A stretch of DNA of 30,438 bases from a virus: positions 1-30,438 of the IMG/VR virus record IMGVR_UViG_3300033153_007431, one strand, 5' to 3'. Positions 6,185 to 14,726 of this stretch are shown here, in pieces. The position numbers were made by a program, and so were the translations under genes. Within the stretch, counting starts at the first letter, position 1; each line of letters starts with the position of its first letter. The notes beneath the pieces are model-generated. The model worked only from the letters and a program-made list of their open reading frames with translations. It did not search any database and had not been told where the DNA came from.

Positions 6185-8040
6185 AGAAGAAGAAGAAAGA
6201 TATAATTGAAGAATATAATGAATGTTTACATGTACTTACTCCTTGGCGAGAGAAAGCCAAAACTTGTTTTAGAATGTATTTAGGCGATCAATGGTATGGG
6301 ATTAAATTAGAGGGTAGTCCAAAAAGACCTAAAACAGTTACAAATAAAATTAAAAAGGCTGTCGATACAATAGGAGGTCATCAAAGACAAAATAGGCGAG
6401 ATATTAAGGCTTTTCCGATAGAAGGCGCTGATGATAAGAAAGCTGAAATTTATACGCAATTATTTAAGTGGACATTAAAAAACAGGGGGTATGATAGGAA
6501 TTTTAGTACTGCCTCAAAGGATTCTTTAATATCGGGTTTAGGTTGGGTCCATCCTTATATGGATTTTTCCACGGATATTTATAACGGTGATTTGAAAGTA
6601 ATGCATATTAATTTATTTGATATGGTTTGGGATCCGTATTTAAAAGAGGCAGATTTGTCCGATTGTTCCAAATTATTCAGAGTTTCTTATTTAACTAAAG
6701 CCGAGTTAGCGTCTAAACATCCTAAACTCAAAAAAGAAATCAATGAGTTGGAAGAACCCCGTCTTGCCTTGGGGCTTTTCAGGGTTAAGAATGTCAGAAT
6801 TAAAGATAGGGTTAGAGTAATTGAAAAGTGGTATAGAGATTATGAGGAAAAGAGCTTTGTTATAGATATGAATACAGGTGAGACTCAGCAATTTAAAGGG
6901 AGTGAGAGGGACGCTATCGCAAGATTTAGCGAACTTGGTATTGAAAATATTGTAATACAGAAACGTAGCATACCTGTAATGAAGTTTGAAGCTATTGCCG
7001 GAGATACTTTGGAGTTAACTAAAGGCGAAAGCCCTTATTCTCTTACTCAATATCCGTTTATACCAATTTTTGCTTATTATGATCCGTCTTTTGATGAATG
7101 GGAATGGAAGGTGCAAGGTATTCCTGCGGTCTTAATCGATCCGCAAAGAGAAGAAAATAAACGGAGATCGGAACTTATGGAATACACTTTGAGTATGATA
7201 AATGCGGGTTATACAAAAATAAGGGGTTCTAATATTGATGTAAATCAACTAAAAGCTCCGGGTATGAAAATTATAGACGTTGACGATCATGATGATTTGA
7301 GACCTATTGTAAATTCCGATTTACATCAGCCGATAGTACAGCTGATACAAATTTCCTCAAAAGATATGAAGGATGCGGGTCCTAATGCCGATGCTTTGGG
7401 TATAATAGGACAGGGGAGTAGTCCTGATGCAAGCGGCAGGGTTGTAAGAACGAGAATAAATCAGAGTTTAATGTCTATGCAAGAGCCTTTTGATAATGAG
7501 TCAGCGGCACAACGGCTTTTAGGTAATTGTATGATAGAGATGATAAATGAAAACTATAGTAAAACTAAGATAGAGCGTATTATAGGAGAAGTAGAAGAAA
7601 TTAAGGAGTTACGAGAAAATTTAAAGAATGTTCCGCAACCTCAAAACGAACAAGAAGCTCAGGCAATACAGCAACAACAGGCCGAATTAAAAAGGTTGAC
7701 AGATGAAAATGAGCAGTTTTGGATGGATTTTGAAAAGTCAAAAGATGATGCTATTTATGATTGTAAAGTTGACGAAGTTCAAAGTACTCCGACTTACAGA
7801 ATTGCAATCTCAGCTCAATTAATGGAGTTAGCTCATCAAGGTCATCAAGTACCGGAGGAAATAATGGTTGAGTATCTTGATTTGCCTCATGAGGATAAAA
7901 AGAAGTATTTGCAATCAATACAGGCAAGAAGGGAGGCCGAGGCAAGAGAGAAGCAAGAAGAACGCGCATTTAAGATGGAACTGGAAAAAATGAAACTGGA
8001 GTATAATTTAAAGCAAGCAACAGTTAGTAAAATGGCTTAA
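6181..8040 (+). CDS. P22-like portal protein
   Basis: The portal forms the dodecameric ring at the capsid vertex through which DNA is packaged. The 619-aa protein has N-terminal features of the P22-type portal family: YLGDQWYG (about residues 33-40), VTNKIKKAVDTIGGHQRQNR (about 54-73) and a conserved GLGWVHPYMDFS patch (about 118-129). A C-terminal helical segment rich in Gln and Glu (about 465-520) and a charged tail (about 580-619) match the helical barrel of P22-type portals. It is coupled to the large terminase by overlap and followed by the scaffold gene. A perfect 7-bp inverted repeat (CTTAATT-TTAT-AATTAAG, 8036-8053) spans its stop and the next ribosome site. Confidence 0.88.
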   Translation: MKKKKKDIIEEYNECLHVLTPWREKAKTCFRMYLGDQWYGIKLEGSPKRPKTVTNKIKKAVDTIGGHQRQNRRDIKAFPIEGADDKKAEIYTQLFKWTLKNRGYDRNFSTASKDSLISGLGWVHPYMDFSTDIYNGDLKVMHINLFDMVWDPYLKEADLSDCSKLFRVSYLTKAELASKHPKLKKEINELEEPRLALGLFRVKNVRIKDRVRVIEKWYRDYEEKSFVIDMNTGETQQFKGSERDAIARFSELGIENIVIQKRSIPVMKFEAIAGDTLELTKGESPYSLTQYPFIPIFAYYDPSFDEWEWKVQGIPAVLIDPQREENKRRSELMEYTLSMINAGYTKIRGSNIDVNQLKAPGMKIIDVDDHDDLRPIVNSDLHQPIVQLIQISSKDMKDAGPNADALGIIGQGSSPDASGRVVRTRINQSLMSMQEPFDNESAAQRLLGNCMIEMINENYSKTKIERIIGEVEEIKELRENLKNVPQPQNEQEAQAIQQQQAELKRLTDENEQFWMDFEKSKDDAIYDCKVDEVQSTPTYRIAISAQLMELAHQGHQVPEEIMVEYLDLPHEDKKKYLQSIQARREAEAREKQEERAFKMELEKMKLEYNLKQATVSKMA

Positions 8041-8063
8041 TTTTATAATTAAGGAGTAAAATT

Positions 8064-8756
8064 ATGGCAGATGAAAATACGGGAGTAGAGACTCCCGAAG
8101 CGGGCGTAGAGACTCTCGAAACAGACGTAGAACAAGAGGATTCGTCTACCTCCGGTGAGTTGGCTGATGACGCCGGTCAGCAAGAAGAGTTTGCTAAGGA
8201 AAAGCAGGGGCTTATTGAGGCAAGACAGGCTGAGGCGAGAAAGCGTCAAGAGATAGAGATCGAAAGAGATTTTCTCAGGAATGAGTTTCAGAGATTGCAG
8301 CAATCCCCTGCGGAGGAAATTGCACCTGATGAGTTACTTACAAAAGAGCAGATTGATCAGCAATTCGGAAGTTTTAAAAATTATGTAGATACCCAACAAA
8401 GGCATTTAGCGAATCAAAATTCGGTACTTGCAGCAGGGAGAAAGCATGAGGATTTTGATAAGGTTTACGAGTTAGCCGATAAACTCTGCAAGGAAAAGCC
8501 GTATATGGTGAACGTATTGTTATCAAGTGATAACGTAGGTGAGGCAATTTATGAATACGGCAAGACTCATAAGGATTACTCAAAAGATGTAATTGAGAAA
8601 ACAGTAGAAAAAATTAAAAAAAATCTTAATAGAGCCCCGACTTTATCGGATTCTACGGGACGCTCTGTTGCCGATCTGGATAAGGCTAATTATTATATGA
8701 CAAGATCGAAAGAAGAGCATGATGCAGATGTTAGAAAAAGGCTGGGGCTTGATTAA
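8064..8756 (+). CDS. Probable capsid scaffolding protein
   Basis: Position between portal and major capsid, length of 230 aa and composition point to the internal scaffold that guides procapsid assembly. The first 50 residues are very acidic, with a small internal repeat (GVETPEAGVETLETDVE). Residues about 55-90 form a long charged helix (IEARQAEARKRQEIEIERDF). A GRKHEDFDKVYELADKL segment near 125-141 resembles the RHPDFD-type motif common in such proteins. The C-terminus is basic (VRKRLGLD), as expected for coat-binding. The start follows AAGGAGTAAAATT. Confidence 0.75.
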   Translation: MADENTGVETPEAGVETLETDVEQEDSSTSGELADDAGQQEEFAKEKQGLIEARQAEARKRQEIEIERDFLRNEFQRLQQSPAEEIAPDELLTKEQIDQQFGSFKNYVDTQQRHLANQNSVLAAGRKHEDFDKVYELADKLCKEKPYMVNVLLSSDNVGEAIYEYGKTHKDYSKDVIEKTVEKIKKNLNRAPTLSDSTGRSVADLDKANYYMTRSKEEHDADVRKRLGLD

Positions 8757-8771
8757 GTAAGGAGTTAAATT

Positions 8772-9770
8772 ATGTCAACAAATGTGTACAGTGATAATAT
8801 AGATCCGGGCAACGAATATTTATATATTCGAGAAATGCTTGAGGTCGGAAGGCCGTATTGTATTCACGATATGGCAGGTGAAAAAGTGTCCTTTAAAAAA
8901 AGGAGTGGCATGAAAATTAAGTTTAGGAGACATAATCTTCTTGATGAAATGACTACTCCCGGCAAAGAGGGCGTAACTGGCGCTCCTGCTCCTGTATCAA
9001 AGGACGATATTACTGCTGATTTAAAGTGGTATAAGAATTATGTAAAACTTTCTGATGTTGCAGTAGATACTAATGTTGAAGATGTAAGGATGATATATTC
9101 TCAGCGATTAGGTGAGAATATGGAAGATTCAAGAGATTTGATATATCGAGATGCTTTACTCGGCGGTACTTCGGTGTATTACGGCAATAACGTGGCAAAC
9201 AGGGGTAGTGTTATTACCAAAATTGAGGAAAACGATCTCGAAGCAATTGATAGATTGCTGTTCGACAATAAAGCCAAGTATTTTACCTCAATGACAAAAG
9301 GAGATACTAAATTCGGTACTTCATCCATATTGCCGTCTTATCTTGTTTTTGCACATGGACATACCAAAAAAGATTGGCTGGCTTTAACCGGATGGGTGCC
9401 TGTATCGGACTATGCGGGACAGATACATGTTTACCCAAGTGAGATTGGTAATTGGAATAACTATAGAGTTATTCTTACTCAACACGGTAAAATAGAGAAG
9501 GATTCGGGTGCTGCCGTTGGGGGATCCGGATTAAAGAGTACAAGCGGTGCAAATATAGATGTCTATCAGACTTTAATTTTTGCCAAAGGGGCATATCATT
9601 TCTGCCCTCTCGACGGAAGTAATGTAAGGAATATTGTACATGACTTTGGTTCTGCAGGCTCGGAAGACCCTACAAATGATAGAATGACTATCGGTTATAA
9701 GTATGCTACCTGTCTGGCAATTACTCAAGACTTAAATATGTGTAGACTGGAAACAGGAGCATCGGAATAA
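8772..9770 (+). CDS. Major capsid protein, N4-gp56 family type
   Basis: The 332-aa protein follows the scaffold gene and has the pattern of the N4-gp56 type HK97-fold coat proteins: KRSGMKIKFRRHNLL (about 43-57) before TPGKEGVTGAPAP (about 62-74), then WYKNYVKLSDVAVDTN (about 87-102), RDLIYRDALLGGTSVYYGN (about 121-139) and a later segment with SYLVFAHGHTKKDW (about 189-202) and VYPSEIGNW (about 222-230). The start has an AAGGAG site with the same spacer as the scaffold gene. It would be the most abundant virion protein. No maturation cleavage site is obvious. Confidence 0.82.
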   Translation: MSTNVYSDNIDPGNEYLYIREMLEVGRPYCIHDMAGEKVSFKKRSGMKIKFRRHNLLDEMTTPGKEGVTGAPAPVSKDDITADLKWYKNYVKLSDVAVDTNVEDVRMIYSQRLGENMEDSRDLIYRDALLGGTSVYYGNNVANRGSVITKIEENDLEAIDRLLFDNKAKYFTSMTKGDTKFGTSSILPSYLVFAHGHTKKDWLALTGWVPVSDYAGQIHVYPSEIGNWNNYRVILTQHGKIEKDSGAAVGGSGLKSTSGANIDVYQTLIFAKGAYHFCPLDGSNVRNIVHDFGSAGSEDPTNDRMTIGYKYATCLAITQDLNMCRLETGASE

Positions 9771-9808
9771 ACTTTTTGGAGAAAAATTTGTAAAGAAGGA
9801 GAAAAATT

Positions 9809-10534
9809 ATGGATAGTGTAGTAAGTGGTAAAGTAATAGGTACCGGGGCCGAATTGGATGTAGTAGTAGGCTTTAAACCGGCAAGAGTAGAATTGATGAT
9901 CTCCGAAAGTTCCATCAAAGGTTTTTGGGATAATTCGATGCGAGATGCAGTTTTTCTTATTGAGTATTGTGCAGAGTTAAGAACCGGTGAGATACTCTTA
10001 GGTTCTCACTTGCCTTTAATCGGTACTACCGATACTCAGATCGCAAATACTCGGTGTGTTACTCAACATGATGCCGCCGGTGATGTAAGAGTTGAGGTGG
10101 CCGCTGTAGCGGCAGGTACAGCTTTTGCAGGTGCTGCCGATGATATTACGGCTGACAAATGGGGATGCTATAAGGTATGTGCTGCCTCCGGCGGTGCTAT
10201 CTCTATTACGCCTGATACAAGTCTTGCAAATGATACTGAGGCTGAGGCAATTGCTAATATGGGTGCCACACCTGCCAATGAAGCTGTTCTTGGTTATGTA
10301 ACTGTTAAAGCTACTGCGGGTGCGGTATTTGATGCGACTACAGATGCTTTGGCCGGTGGAACTTCGGGTACTCCTGCTGAGAAAACCAATTATTATGCCG
10401 GTTATGGCGTAATGTCAAACGGTATAACCGTCTATGGCGGTGGAACGGATACTTTCAGAGGTTTTCGTATTGGAACCAATGCAGGATTGAATATACTTGG
10501 AAGTGAGATATTCTATAAAGCGTATAGGAGTTAA
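9809..10534 (+). CDS. Virion protein with repeated module (copy A)
   Basis: Lying directly after the coat gene, this 241-aa protein is probably a capsid-associated decoration or minor head protein. Residues 1-80 form a compact N-terminal part rich in beta-prone residues. Residues about 96-197 are a module (FAGAADDITADKWGCY ... LGYVTVKATAGAVFDATTDAL) that recurs in the next protein and inside the adaptor at 12104. The last 40 residues (TFRGFRIGTNAGLNILG...) form a short C-terminal part. The composition is Ala, Gly and Thr-rich, like surface-exposed phage beta-domains. The ribosome site GAAGGAG is good. Function is inferred from place and composition only. Confidence 0.6.
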   Translation: MDSVVSGKVIGTGAELDVVVGFKPARVELMISESSIKGFWDNSMRDAVFLIEYCAELRTGEILLGSHLPLIGTTDTQIANTRCVTQHDAAGDVRVEVAAVAAGTAFAGAADDITADKWGCYKVCAASGGAISITPDTSLANDTEAEAIANMGATPANEAVLGYVTVKATAGAVFDATTDALAGGTSGTPAEKTNYYAGYGVMSNGITVYGGGTDTFRGFRIGTNAGLNILGSEIFYKAYRS

Positions 10535-10537
10535 ATT

Positions 10538-11734
10538 ATGGCCAGAATATCAAGTAAAGGAATGAAAAGTTGGCGAGACCTTGAGAAGATTGTCAGGAGT
10601 ATATCTACCGATCTTGACGCTCTTGCTGTTCTTGTTAATGAGCTAAGAACTGACCATGGTACGGCTTTGATATGGGATACAGAATCGGAAGCTGATCAAG
10701 ATGCAATTGCCAACTATAATCATTTTATGAATGAGGCTGATGGTGTTATAGGTGGCGACTATGCCTTTTCAGCTACTGCAGCCCCAACGCTTACGGGTGC
10801 GGGCTATGTTAAGTTCCGGTTAGACGGTCAGATATACCATTTTCCGCTTGATACGACTATTACCCTTGAGGATAATGCTGGTGCTGCCGATATAGCAGAT
10901 GGAAAAAAGGGATCGTGGCGTATTTTGATGGATAAATTGGGCGCTGTAACTACTCAAAAAGCTGCGGATAATCAGCAGTTTACGGCTGCTGAAGATTCTA
11001 TGCTTAACCTGAGTAATGTTGCTCAGACTGCCGATACTGTTTGTATAGGCTATTTGACAATAGCAACAGCCGGCGCTGTTTTTAATATCGGTACAACTGA
11101 TCTGAACGCCGGTACTGCTACGTGTACGATGTATTATGAGCGTGGGAATAGAAAGCAGATTACCGGTCTTCATGCTGCTCTTGGTTCTGAGACAGTGGCT
11201 ACCCCAGGAGCTAATACGGTAAACATAGGAACTATTGACGCTAAAATTCAAGGTGTTAATGTTGCTCAGATAGCTGCTAATGCGACAGACGCTATTGATG
11301 ATGCGGATATAATCTCTACTCTGAAGTGGGGCGCTTGGGTGTTTGTAACAGACCTTGCAGGTACGGCTACTTTTGCGCTGGCTGCTGATGGTGTTGCAGG
11401 CACTGCGTCAACGATGGCCTATGCGTCGGAGACAGCGCTGGATGCGGCCCTTGTAACCTTGTTTGACAACTTGCCTTCTGTATTTTGTCCAATCTGCGTG
11501 GTTAAAGTATATAATAAATCGGCAGGTGATTTTACAGGAGCTACTACTAATTGGGATGCGGCTGATATGGTAACTACCGTAGTTGATTGTACGGTCGGTA
11601 AGTGGGATAGGACTAATTTATCAGGTGTTGATACTCACAGGATTAATCCACCTACATTGCCGGAAAATATAGTTGCGCCTTTGGTTACTGCAATAACAGC
11701 GCCTGAAATTTCGTTACAGACTTCACAGACATAA
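10538..11734 (+). CDS. Virion protein with two copies of the repeated module
   Basis: The 398-aa protein begins with a helical stretch (about residues 10-40), then two copies of the same module seen in the preceding gene. Copy B1 covers about 91-201, with FTAAEDSM, CIGYLTIATAGAVFNIGTTDL and a final MYYERG. The more divergent copy B2 covers about 236-343, with DAIDDADIISTLKWGAW and PICVVKVYNKSAGDFTGAT. A short C-terminal tail contains two ITAPE/TSQT-like elements. It is probably a head decoration or fibre-like protein, with the helices serving for trimerisation; this is inference. The start follows AGGAG inside the end of the preceding gene. The stop lies in an 18-bp tandem duplication. Confidence 0.6.
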   Translation: MARISSKGMKSWRDLEKIVRSISTDLDALAVLVNELRTDHGTALIWDTESEADQDAIANYNHFMNEADGVIGGDYAFSATAAPTLTGAGYVKFRLDGQIYHFPLDTTITLEDNAGAADIADGKKGSWRILMDKLGAVTTQKAADNQQFTAAEDSMLNLSNVAQTADTVCIGYLTIATAGAVFNIGTTDLNAGTATCTMYYERGNRKQITGLHAALGSETVATPGANTVNIGTIDAKIQGVNVAQIAANATDAIDDADIISTLKWGAWVFVTDLAGTATFALAADGVAGTASTMAYASETALDAALVTLFDNLPSVFCPICVVKVYNKSAGDFTGATTNWDAADMVTTVVDCTVGKWDRTNLSGVDTHRINPPTLPENIVAPLVTAITAPEISLQTSQT

Positions 11735-11751
11735 CAGACTTCACAGACATA
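11716..11751 (+). repeat. 18-bp exact tandem duplication across a stop codon
   Basis: The unit ACAGACTTCACAGACATA occurs twice, back to back. The first copy contains the last codons of the gene ending at 11734, so the second copy repeats the same six-codon end after the stop. Probably a slippage event. Confidence 0.8.
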
Positions 11752-11758
11752 AAAATTA

Positions 11759-11780
11759 AGGCGGGTGTAAAAGCCCGCCT
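11759..11780 (+). promoter_or_regulatory. Intercistronic GC-rich hairpin
   Basis: AGGCGGG and CCCGCCT pair perfectly over 7 bp around an 8-base loop. No U-run follows, so it is more likely an mRNA processing or stability element, or a weak terminator, than a full stop within the virion operon. It lies 18 bases before the start at 11799. Confidence 0.5.
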
Positions 11781-11798
11781 GAAATTTAGGAGATACCA

Positions 11799-12107
11799 AT
11801 GGGGAAAATAGTAAAAGTAATAGTAACAAATACTGATTTATGGGGAGACAGAGAGGATACTGGTCATAAAGTTATGACAGGTGACGGAGTAGAGAATATT
11901 CTTTATGACAAGGAAATATGGATTTCAGAGAAATGTTACTGGAATTTAAAGAACGCTATACCTATTGAACACTTTATGAAAGAAGACTCTCAGAGAGAAA
12001 GAACATATAAACCTGCCCCAAGATTTAGAATTGAGAAATTAAGCGATTTTATTGATGAGAAAGACAAACCGAAAGAGACGAAAAAAAAGGAAAAGGTTAA
12101 TGCATGA
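11799..12107 (+). CDS. Hypothetical virion-region protein, 102 aa
   Basis: A good AGGAG site precedes the ATG, and the stop overlaps the adaptor start (ATGA). The first 65 residues look like a small mixed alpha/beta domain (KIVKVIVTNTDLWGDRED, KEIWISEKCYW); the last 20 residues are lysine- and glutamate-rich and probably disordered. Position between coat-associated proteins and the adaptor suggests a small head or connector protein. I do not recognise a family. Confidence 0.6.
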   Translation: MGKIVKVIVTNTDLWGDREDTGHKVMTGDGVENILYDKEIWISEKCYWNLKNAIPIEHFMKEDSQRERTYKPAPRFRIEKLSDFIDEKDKPKETKKKEKVNA

Positions 12108-13144
12108 CTCTTTTGGAAATATACAATAGGGCTGTGTTTTATATTTATGGCGATCAGAACGTACCTTCTCATATCACAACCCAATTACAAGGCGGAATTA
12201 TTCCGGGTATTCATAGACGAATACAGGAAGAATTTAACTACTGGTTTATGGAATCCGATGATGGCATAAATACTATTATAGATGAGCGTGAATATGTTTT
12301 GCCTACTCATTTTAAGAGTGAGGTAGTATTTGCATTTTTAGATGACAATAATGTTAGACACGATCCTCTGAAAAAATTGAGGCGTGGTCAAGACACTACT
12401 GAATTTCCGAATATAGATGATAGCGTTGAATGGCCTACTCATTACGAAATATGGAAAAACAAGATTATTCTCTATCCTAAACCAAGTCATGTCCATTTAT
12501 TGACTTCTAAATTTTATGAGTATATTCCTAAACCTCTTACAGGACTTGATAATGCCGTTGTTTTATCAGTTGGCACAGCCGATGATACGAAAATAAAGAG
12601 CACTGCTATTAACTATCGGATAGGCGGAATCTCTTATACAAAAGTTCTTGCCGAGACTGCTTTTACTGCAGGTGAAGATGTAACGGCTGATTGCTGGGGT
12701 ACTTATTTATTATCTATTGATACTGCCGGCGATTTGACATTAACACAGGGTTCGATAATGAATGGGGCAACCGAGGCAGATGCTATTGCCGGACTTGCAG
12801 ATACACCTACCGGTGAGTGTAGAGTTGGATATTTGACAATGACCACTGCTGCGGGAGTTATATTCGATGCCGGAACAGACTCCCCCGAAGGCGGGGTAAG
12901 CGGTAATGTGTCTTTAGCAACTAATTACTACCCCGATGATATATATACAGATGATTTACTTGATGAAGCAAGTGAACTTATTGTTTTTATGACGTGTCTT
13001 GAAATTGAACAAATGTTAGAGCATGACCCAAAGAATATTCAATTGTTTATGCAGAGAATAGGACAGGAATTGAAGGTTTTGAGAGGCAAACATGAAGACA
13101 AGGCTTATGCAAATTTTAGAGAATTAGAGTATAGAGATGCCTAA
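12104..13144 (+). CDS. Head-tail adaptor protein with inserted module
   Basis: Adaptors sit under the portal and connect it to the tail. The first 145 residues have the pattern of podovirus adaptors of the SU10/P22-gp4-like group: helical start (TLLEIYNRAVFYIYG), EREYVLPTHFKSEV (about 61-74), a WPTHYEIWKNKIILYPKPS core (about 110-128) and a strand KFYEYIPKPL (about 136-145). The last 70 residues are helical (DDLLDEASELIVFMTCLEIEQM onward). Between them, residues about 159-277 are a copy of the module found in the proteins at 9809 and 10538 (FTAGEDVTADCWGTY ... VGYLTMTTAAGVIFDAGTD). A typical adaptor lacks such an insert, so this looks like domain insertion into a surface loop. The gene overlaps its upstream neighbour (ATGA). 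Confidence 0.72.
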   Translation: MTLLEIYNRAVFYIYGDQNVPSHITTQLQGGIIPGIHRRIQEEFNYWFMESDDGINTIIDEREYVLPTHFKSEVVFAFLDDNNVRHDPLKKLRRGQDTTEFPNIDDSVEWPTHYEIWKNKIILYPKPSHVHLLTSKFYEYIPKPLTGLDNAVVLSVGTADDTKIKSTAINYRIGGISYTKVLAETAFTAGEDVTADCWGTYLLSIDTAGDLTLTQGSIMNGATEADAIAGLADTPTGECRVGYLTMTTAAGVIFDAGTDSPEGGVSGNVSLATNYYPDDIYTDDLLDEASELIVFMTCLEIEQMLEHDPKNIQLFMQRIGQELKVLRGKHEDKAYANFRELEYRDA

Positions 13145-13277
13145 AGGTATAAACGAAAAACTCTGGAATAAAGCCAAAAAGCTTGCCGAGAAACAAGGTC
13201 GTAAAGACGATTATAAATACATTATGGGTATTTATAAAAAAATGGGCGGCTTTGGACTAAAGGAGGTCTTAAAATAA
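13137..13277 (+). CDS. Small basic protein, 46 aa
   Basis: The frame begins at an ATG overlapping the adaptor end and runs 46 codons. The sequence INEKLWNKAKKLAEKQGRKD followed by DYKYIMGIYKKMGG is a short lysine-rich two-helix motif that I associate with small proteins or protein ends in phage structural operons. Its role is unknown. The stop TAA overlaps the ATG of the following tiny membrane peptide. Confidence 0.6.
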   Translation: MPKGINEKLWNKAKKLAEKQGRKDDYKYIMGIYKKMGGFGLKEVLK

Positions 13278-13366
13278 TGAATATTACAGAATTTATATTT
13301 TTTGTTGTTTTAGCAATTTTTGCTATATTTTCAATCATAATAACAGACAAACAATCATTTCCTTAA
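13277..13366 (+). CDS. Tiny membrane peptide, 29 aa
   Basis: An AAAGGAGG site (13259-13266) lies 10 bases before the ATG, stronger than that of most genes here. The peptide is one continuous hydrophobic segment (residues about 5-22, FIFFVVLAIFAIFSIII) with a short polar tail. It overlaps the upstream stop by one base. A role in the membrane during infection or DNA entry is possible. A protein this small could also be a translational coupling device for the tail gene at 13381. Confidence 0.5.
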   Translation: MNITEFIFFVVLAIFAIFSIIITDKQSFP

Positions 13367-13380
13367 TAAAGTGGTTAAAA

Positions 13381-14307
13381 ATGCACTTCAAGAATATACC
13401 CCTATTTAAAGGATTAATTACTAACTACCATGACCGAATAGTACCGGACGATCATCTTATCGAATGTCAGAACGTGGTTTTTGATAAAGGAAGGGTCAAG
13501 ACAAGGTGCGGGCTGATAGAGTATGGCAATAATGTACCTATTGGCGATGCCTCTAATAACGATGATGTAATTGAAGTTATTGATTTTAGACACATAAAAG
13601 AGAATAAAGAGAGGAGAGTTGCAATCACAAGGCTTGACTCATGGTGTTATTGGGATAATAACTGGATATGTATAACAAAGAAATACGTTGACGGACAGGC
13701 TGCCTGTGCCGGAGTTACAGCCGTAACCGGAGCAGGTACTAATTGGGCTGAAACTTGGGTATTTAAAGGACAAGCATATATAAAATTCGGTAATACGGAT
13801 GTAGACGCTGCCGGAGATTGGTACGAAATAGTTAGCGTGGACTCTACAACCGGCTTGACTCTGGCCTCTGCGGGGCCGAATACAGGCGGTAATGTTGAAT
13901 ATGTAATTAAGTTTTGCTGGGATAGCGCAGAGAGAGTTGATTATACGTTTGGATTAGACTCCGATGCCGAGAAGGTTTTGATTGTAACGAACAAAGACGA
14001 TTTTATTCAGAAATGGGAGATGAATGGATGCTTTGAGGAGCTTGGTAAAGACGGAGTAGCAGAGCTTGTAATACCTGATATGTTTTCAACTGACTTTGAA
14101 GGTGACGCAAGATATCATGCCGTAGCTGCTGCTTATAACGGCAAGGTATATGTAGGCACAGGGTGGACAGGTACGCCCTTAACAAGAGACTGGTGGGAAT
14201 ATGATATAGCAACTTCAACTTGGACACAATTAACCGATTTTGGAGGTGTTGCAAGACGAAGTGCCGTAGCTGCTGCTTATAACGGCAAAGTTTATGAAGT
14301 GCCGTAG
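13381..14307 (+). CDS. Nozzle-like tail protein, N-terminal fragment (frame broken)
   Basis: This is the N-terminal part of one tail gene that continues at 14334 and 14627. The start (MHFKNIPLFKGLITNYHDRI, then VPDDHLIECQNVVFDKGRVKTRCGL) is typical of podovirus proteins encoded after the adaptor, which build the tail nozzle or stopper (P22 gp10-like position). A beta-rich middle holds a T-A-V-T-G-A-G-T-N-W patch. From about residue 240 it enters kelch-type repeats (AVAAAYNGKVYVGTG, DWWEYD). The frame ends early because a 38-bp exact duplication (14258-14333) shifts it. With this and an 8-bp duplication at 14611-14626 removed, the frame is open from 13381 to 16363 for 978 residues. Confidence 0.75.
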   Translation: MHFKNIPLFKGLITNYHDRIVPDDHLIECQNVVFDKGRVKTRCGLIEYGNNVPIGDASNNDDVIEVIDFRHIKENKERRVAITRLDSWCYWDNNWICITKKYVDGQAACAGVTAVTGAGTNWAETWVFKGQAYIKFGNTDVDAAGDWYEIVSVDSTTGLTLASAGPNTGGNVEYVIKFCWDSAERVDYTFGLDSDAEKVLIVTNKDDFIQKWEMNGCFEELGKDGVAELVIPDMFSTDFEGDARYHAVAAAYNGKVYVGTGWTGTPLTRDWWEYDIATSTWTQLTDFGGVARRSAVAAAYNGKVYEVP

Positions 14308-14333
14308 CTGCTGCTTATAACGGCAAAGTTTAT
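14258..14333 (+). repeat. 38-bp exact tandem duplication causing a frameshift
   Basis: Positions 14258-14295 and 14296-14333 are identical. The 38-bp addition shifts the frame and creates the early stop at 14307. The duplication junction coincides with the end of the 114-bp exact repeat. Confidence 0.9.
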
Positions 14334-14726
14334 GTGGGTACGGGTGGTTGTGAAGGAGGACTTACAAGAGACTGGTGGGAGTATGATGTTGAAAATGATG
14401 GGTGGGCGCAATTAACGGACTTTGGCGGTACTGCGAGGCAGGATGCCGTAGCTGCTGCTTATAACGGCAAGGTATATGTAGGCACAGGGTGGGAGGGAGG
14501 ACTTACAAGAGACTGGTGGGAATATGATATAGCAACTTCAACTTGGACACAATTAACCGATTTTGGAGGTGTTGCAAGACGAAGTGCCGTAGCTGCTGCT
14601 TATAACGGCAAAGTTTATAAGTTTATGTGGGTACGGGATATAACGGAGCATACTTACAGGATTGGTGGGAATATGACATTGCCGGTGACGCTTGGGCTGC
14701 AATGGCTAACTTTGGCGGCGGTATAA
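14334..14726 (+). CDS. Nozzle-like tail protein, middle fragment (kelch repeats)
   Basis: This is the second reading-frame segment of the broken tail gene. It opens with a GTG right after the 38-bp duplication and codes for two complete kelch units (DWWEYDVENDGW and DWWEYDIATSTW). After 14618 the 8-bp duplication moves the true frame away, so the residues beyond that point (KFMWVRDITEHTY onward) are out-of-frame noise. It is not expected to be an independent gene: there is no suitable ribosome site, and the start falls within a repeat. Confidence 0.55.
   Translation: MGTGGCEGGLTRDWWEYDVENDGWAQLTDFGGTARQDAVAAAYNGKVYVGTGWEGGLTRDWWEYDIATSTWTQLTDFGGVARRSAVAAAYNGKVYKFMWVRDITEHTYRIGGNMTLPVTLGLQWLTLAAV
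14611..14626 (+). repeat. 8-bp exact tandem duplication causing a frameshift
   Basis: AAGTTTAT occurs twice, at 14611-14618 and 14619-14626, just before GTGGGTACGGG, exactly as at the 38-bp duplication. It shifts the frame a second time and marks the end of the second copy of the 114-bp repeat. Confidence 0.9.

Noticed and set aside
10820-11251. 143-residue open frame on the minus strand
   Set aside because: Antisense to a well-supported virion gene, with no ribosome site or protein-like motif.
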